This document shows, piece by piece, positions 6,262 through 9,646 of a stretch of DNA of 9,646 bases (position 1 is its first letter; each line of letters begins with the position of its first letter). The stretch is taken from positions 1 through 9,646 of the forward strand of contig JAIRML010000216.1 in assembly GCA_031258665.1 (NCBI GenBank), written 5' to 3'. The DNA comes from Oscillospiraceae bacterium. GTDB lineage: Bacteria; Bacillota; Clostridia; Oscillospirales; UBA929. A model generated the notes under the pieces. The model saw only the letters and a program-made list of their open reading frames with translations. It did no database searches and was not told where the DNA came from. Both the position numbers and the translations under genes were made by a program.

Positions 6262-7697
6262 GCTCTCCCCTCCATCCGCTTTGTGTCCCGCGGCGCGCCG
6301 GCGCGGTCGTAGTCGTAGTGATGGCCGTGGCCTGTGAAACATTTGGTGCAAAACGGCAGCACAGCCTTCTCGCACGCGGATTTCAGACCTCCGATGCTGA
6401 TATATCCCAGGCTGTCCGCGCCGATTTTATCCCTGATGGCGGTCAAATCCATCTTGTTCGCGATCAGATTCTCCTCTGTATCGATGTCCGTACCGAAGTA
6501 GCAGGCGTACCGAAACGGCGGCGATGAGATGCGCATATGGACCTCCCGCGCGCCCGCCTGCTTCAGCGCGGTGACGATCTTTTCGCTGGTCGTGCCCCGG
6601 ACGATAGAATCATCCACCAGCACGATGCTCTTGTCCTGCAAATTGGCCCGCAGCGGGTTCAGTTTCATCTTGACGGCGCTCTCGCGCTCCGACTGCGTGG
6701 GAAAGATGAAGCTGCGCCCGATGTAACGGTTCTTGACAAATCCGGAGACGAGCGGCAGACCGCTCTCACTCGCATACCCAATCGCGGCCTCAAGACCGCT
6801 GTCCGGCACGCCGCAAACGGCGTCCGCCGCCACCGGGTGTTCTTGCGCGAGCACCCGCCCCATGTTGTGGCGCGCCTCGTACACGCTGAGTCCGTCGATG
6901 TCGGAATCCGGGCGCGCAAAATAGACATACTCGAAGATGCACAGCCCGCTGCTCGGGTCTTTTTTTTTGAGGACCACCTCTTCAAAGGTGACCTCGCCAT
7001 TTTCAATGACGACGACCTCCCCGGGGCGCACATCCCGCACGAAGCGGAAACCGCAGCTGTCCAACGCGCAGCTCTCGGAGGCAACGACCAAACCCGCGCC
7101 ACCGCGCCCAAGACACAGCGGGCGGTACCCGGAACCGTCCCGCACGGCGATCAGCTTCTTTTCGCTGCTGAGGATGATCAGCGTGAACGCGCCCTCCAGC
7201 TCGTCGGCAGCGCGAATGACCCCCTCCAGCGCGTCCTTCTCCCGCATACAGTGGTAGGCGATGAGGGAGGCGATGACCTCTGTGTCGCTGGTGGCGTTGA
7301 AGTTCAGCCCCCGCGCCATGAGCTGCCGCTTGATTTTGCCGGCGTTTGTGACATTGCCGTTGTGGACGGCGGCGATGCGCCCGGTCAGGTATTCCGTCAC
7401 AAAGGGCTGCAGGTTGATGTGAACACTTCGGCCGGTGGTGGAATAGCGATTGTGCCCCACGGCCAGCCTGCTCTTTGGTATCTTTCCCAGGTTTTCGCGC
7501 GTGAACACCTCGTTGACCAGCCCGGTGTCTTTATGACAGACGATGTTGCTGCCCGAGAGCACGGCGATGCCCGTGCCCTCCTGACCCCTGTGCTGCATCG
7601 ACAACAGCCCGTTGTAGGTGAGGCCGGCCGCCTCCTGCACAAACAGGCTGGCGCCGAAGACCGCACATTCCTCCCTTGGCTTATCGCTTCTGTTCAA
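6258..7697 (-). CDS. purF: Amidophosphoribosyltransferase
   Basis: This enzyme catalyses the first step of purine synthesis, making 5-phosphoribosylamine from PRPP and glutamine. The 479-residue protein is chosen to begin at a TTG (7695-7697), because AAAGGA lies seven bases upstream and no better start is near. This leaves a ten-residue propeptide (MNRSDKPREE) before C11, the expected N-terminal nucleophile after self-cleavage, as in the Bacillus enzyme. The class II amidotransferase domain (11 to about 240) contains QHRGQEGTGIAV, GHNRYSTTG and VHNGNVTN. The phosphoribosyltransferase domain carries the PRPP loop IVLVDDSIVRGTTS (358-371). C253, C399, C450 and C453 match the four iron-sulfur ligands of the Bacillus-type enzyme, so an oxygen-sensitive [4Fe-4S] form is inferred. 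It lies 46 bases after glmS and overlaps carA by four bases. It is not next to other purine genes in this window. Confidence 0.96.
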   Translation of the reverse strand: MNRSDKPREECAVFGASLFVQEAAGLTYNGLLSMQHRGQEGTGIAVLSGSNIVCHKDTGLVNEVFTRENLGKIPKSRLAVGHNRYSTTGRSVHINLQPFVTEYLTGRIAAVHNGNVTNAGKIKRQLMARGLNFNATSDTEVIASLIAYHCMREKDALEGVIRAADELEGAFTLIILSSEKKLIAVRDGSGYRPLCLGRGGAGLVVASESCALDSCGFRFVRDVRPGEVVVIENGEVTFEEVVLKKKDPSSGLCIFEYVYFARPDSDIDGLSVYEARHNMGRVLAQEHPVAADAVCGVPDSGLEAAIGYASESGLPLVSGFVKNRYIGRSFIFPTQSERESAVKMKLNPLRANLQDKSIVLVDDSIVRGTTSEKIVTALKQAGAREVHMRISSPPFRYACYFGTDIDTEENLIANKMDLTAIRDKIGADSLGYISIGGLKSACEKAVLPFCTKCFTGHGHHYDYDRAGAPRDTKRMEGRA

Positions 7698-7704
7698 TGT
7701 TTGA

Positions 7705-7710
7705 TCCTTT
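7705..7710 (-). promoter_or_regulatory. Ribosome binding site deciding the TTG start of purF
   Basis: AAAGGA on the minus strand, seven bases before the TTG at 7697. No ATG or GTG with a ribosome site at similar spacing exists near the conserved EECAVFG sequence. The upstream in-frame extension overlaps the end of glmS and does not resemble PurF. Confidence 0.6.
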
Positions 7711-7743
7711 CCCAGCGGATGAGGCGCCGTCACCGGCGGATAC

Positions 7744-9555
7744 TCACTCCACCGTGACGCTTTTGGCGAGATTCCTGGGCTTATCGATGTCACAGCCCTT
7801 GTAGACGGCCACATAATAACTGAACAGCTGAAGCAAGATGACAGACAGAGAGGGCGCCAGCCATTCGCTCACGGGCCGGATGGGTATCAGAGAGAGTTGG
7901 TCTGTCTCTTTGGCCTCTCCGGAGCTCGTGAGGAACAGCACCCGCGCGCCGCGGCTGAGGACCTGCTCCACATTGCTCACAGTCTTGCCATAGAGCCGTT
8001 CGGCACAGGCGATCGCCACCACCAGTGTGCCCTCTTCGACAAGCGAGATGGTCCCATGTTTCAGTTCTCCGCCCGCATAGGCCTCGGAGTGGATGTAAGA
8101 GATCTCTTTCAGCTTCAGCGAGCCCTCCAGCGCAATGGCGTAGTCCACATTGCGCCCAATGAAGAAGATGCTTTTGCAGTTGAAACATGTGGCGGCGTAC
8201 TGTTGGATCCGATCCACATGGACAAGCAGGTCCTCCGCCTGCTCCGGCAGTCCCTCCAGATCGGCCAGCAAGGCCGCCTCCTCCGGCGGTGTGAGCCGAC
8301 CCAAACCCCGGGCAAAGCGGATAGCCAGCAGGTACAGCAGCGCCAGCTGGGCACTGAAGGCCTTGGTCGTCGCCACGGCGATCTCCGGGCCGGCCAGCGT
8401 GTAGACCGTGTGGTCGGCCTCTTTGGCGACCGTACTGCCGACAACGTTGACGATGGCCAGCGTGTCGGCGCCCTTGCGCTTGGCCTCGCGCAGCGCCGCG
8501 ATGCTGTCGGCGGTTTCCCCCGACTGGCTGATGACGATCACCAGCGTGCGGGGGCCGATCACCGCGTCCCGATAACGAAACTCGCTGGCAAGGTCCGCCG
8601 CAACAGGAAAACGGCAGAGCCTCTCCAGCACATATTTGCCCACCATGCTCACATTGTAGGCCGAACCGCAGGCCACAAAGAGGATCTGGTCGTACCGCCC
8701 GATGTCCAGCGCCTCCACGACCGCGTGGTTCGCGCCGCCCGGCAGCGCGGAGCGGATCGTATCCCGCAGCACCCGGGGCTGCTCCATGATCTCTTTGAAC
8801 ATGAAGTGTTCGTACCCGCCCTTTTCAGCGCTCTCAAAATTCCAGGAAACTGTCTCCGGCGTCTTGTGGATCACTTCCCTGTCCCGGCTGTAGAAAGTGA
8901 CGCGGTCTTTCTCCAGCACGGCGATCTCCCGATCCTCAAGGTAACAGACCGCGCTCGTGTGTTTCAAGATGGCCGGGATGTCGGAGGCGATGAAGTTGCC
9001 CTCGTCGGAGAGACCAATGATCAGCGGGTTGTCCTTTCGCACGGCAATCAGCTTGTCGGGGTCGTCGGCGCACAAGAAGCCCAGCGCATAGGACCCCTCC
9101 AGGGCGTTTGTCACCCGGATCACGGTGTCCATGATGTCGCCCCGGTGATAGTATTCGGCAAGCTGCGCCACAATCTCGCTGTCTGTCTCGGAATGGAACA
9201 CCACCCCTTTTCGCTCCAGTGTCTCGCGCAGGTATCGATGGTTCTCAATGATCCCGTTGTGGACGATGGCGATCTTGCGCTGGCTGCCGAGATGCGGGTG
9301 GGAATTCATGTCCGACGGTTCCCCGTGCGTGGCCCACCGCGTGTGCCCGATGCCGATATGTCCGGCCAATGGGTTTTGCCGCAGCGCCTCCTCCAGTGCC
9401 GTGAGGCGGCCCTTTTGTTTGACCACGGAGACCGCGCCCCGATCCAATATCGCGAGACCCGCCGAATCGTACCCTCGGTATTCCAGCTTTTTCAAGCCTT
9501 CAAGGATGATGGGAACCGTGTCTTTAGCCCCGACATATCCGATGATCCCGCACAT
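7744..9555 (-). CDS. glmS: Glutamine-fructose-6-phosphate aminotransferase (isomerizing)
   Basis: Makes glucosamine-6-phosphate from fructose-6-phosphate and glutamine, the entry step to UDP-GlcNAc for peptidoglycan. The protein has 603 residues, close to the usual 600-610. It starts MCGIIGYVGA, with the nucleophile cysteine at position 2 exposed after methionine removal. The class II glutaminase domain (to about 240) has EYRGYDSAG, GHTRWATHGEPSDMNSHPH (70-88) and VHNGIIENH. Two SIS sugar-isomerase domains follow, with ACGSAYN (296-301), ISQSGETADS (342-351), TTKAFSAQ (396-403) and HSEAYAGGELKHG (489-501). It ends PRNLAKSVTVE, the typical C-terminus. ATG 9555 is chosen over the upstream ATG at 9603 because it is preceded by AAGGAGG with a six-base gap and places the cysteine correctly. 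The upstream extension would translate the repeat. No glmS ribozyme is visible in the 90 bases of leader present here; one could lie beyond the right edge. Confidence 0.98.
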   Translation of the reverse strand: MCGIIGYVGAKDTVPIILEGLKKLEYRGYDSAGLAILDRGAVSVVKQKGRLTALEEALRQNPLAGHIGIGHTRWATHGEPSDMNSHPHLGSQRKIAIVHNGIIENHRYLRETLERKGVVFHSETDSEIVAQLAEYYHRGDIMDTVIRVTNALEGSYALGFLCADDPDKLIAVRKDNPLIIGLSDEGNFIASDIPAILKHTSAVCYLEDREIAVLEKDRVTFYSRDREVIHKTPETVSWNFESAEKGGYEHFMFKEIMEQPRVLRDTIRSALPGGANHAVVEALDIGRYDQILFVACGSAYNVSMVGKYVLERLCRFPVAADLASEFRYRDAVIGPRTLVIVISQSGETADSIAALREAKRKGADTLAIVNVVGSTVAKEADHTVYTLAGPEIAVATTKAFSAQLALLYLLAIRFARGLGRLTPPEEAALLADLEGLPEQAEDLLVHVDRIQQYAATCFNCKSIFFIGRNVDYAIALEGSLKLKEISYIHSEAYAGGELKHGTISLVEEGTLVVAIACAERLYGKTVSNVEQVLSRGARVLFLTSSGEAKETDQLSLIPIRPVSEWLAPSLSVILLQLFSYYVAVYKGCDIDKPRNLAKSVTVE

Positions 9556-9569
9556 AGGCGCCTCCTTCT

Positions 9570-9642
9570 CCAACGTGGGTTGCACCTGCGGCCCACAACC
9601 CAAATTCTTATTTCTTGTTGCCGCTTCGCGGCAACAAGGTAC
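9570..9642 (-). repeat. Two-hairpin repeat, copy 4, in the glmS leader
   Basis: Read on the minus strand, hairpin A is a perfect 11-bp stem (9638-9628 with 9624-9614), loop GAA. The spacer contains TAAGAATTTGGGTTG, and hairpin B is GTGGG...CCCAC with two inner mismatches. It ends CCCACGTTGG, and the glmS AAGGAGG starts two bases later. This is the cleanest copy of hairpin A and lies in sense direction to glmS, as the half copy does to carB. Confidence 0.8.
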
Positions 9643-9646
9643 TCTT

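Noticed and set aside
7725..7738. Hairpin CGCCG-N4-CGGCG between glmS and purF as a terminator
   Set aside because: The stem has only five pairs and no T-run follows on the minus strand, so termination is unlikely; it may be chance in GC-rich DNA.
9556..9646. A glmS ribozyme in the glmS leader
   Set aside because: The visible leader is taken up by the two-hairpin repeat and lacks a ribozyme-like core. Only sequence beyond the right edge could contain one.

Overview
The window looks like chromosomal DNA from a GC-rich member of the Clostridia (Firmicutes), possibly Oscillospiraceae-like. Support for this is the Bacillus-type PurF with a propeptide and iron-sulfur cysteines, strong AAGGAG-type ribosome sites, TTG and GTG starts, and clostridial-looking CarB and DapF sequences. 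The assignment is inference, since no marker gene is present. Every real gene is read from the minus strand, so the region is transcribed right to left.

Right part (about 9646 to 1067): a tight gene row, glmS > purF > carA > carB-dapF. purF and carA overlap by four bases (ATGA), and the other gaps are about 50 bases. Three of the four genes encode glutamine amidotransferases: GlmS makes glucosamine-6-phosphate, PurF makes phosphoribosylamine, and CarA is the glutaminase of carbamoyl-phosphate synthase. The row therefore channels glutamine amide nitrogen into cell-wall amino sugar, purines, and pyrimidines/arginine. The last gene is unusual. It is a single open frame of about 1350 codons in which a complete CarB runs with almost no linker into a complete diaminopimelate epimerase (DapF), an enzyme of lysine and peptidoglycan synthesis.

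Middle-left part (1066 to 579): after dapF come a 30-codon remnant of a VOC (glyoxalase-like) gene, a weak terminator-like hairpin, a promoter-like sequence with a dyad on its -35 box, two tandem copies of a 72-base two-hairpin repeat, and a tRNA-Pro(CGG) gene with encoded CCA. Three bases beyond the CCA begins a 61-base sequence that folds into an uninterrupted 26-bp stem. All five of its non-Watson-Crick pairs are G-U only in the minus-strand RNA, which suggests a selected RNA structure.

Far left (578 to 1): another copy of the two-hairpin repeat, a good promoter, and the first 122 codons of a gene that runs off the window. Its helical, charged protein looks like a GrpE-type nucleotide exchange factor, but this is tentative.

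The two-hairpin repeat occurs as four copies plus one half copy. In front of both glmS and carB its second hairpin ends two bases before the Shine-Dalgarno sequence, so it may act on translation or mRNA stability. The CarB-DapF fusion, the 26-bp trailer hairpin and this repeat family are the main points of interest.
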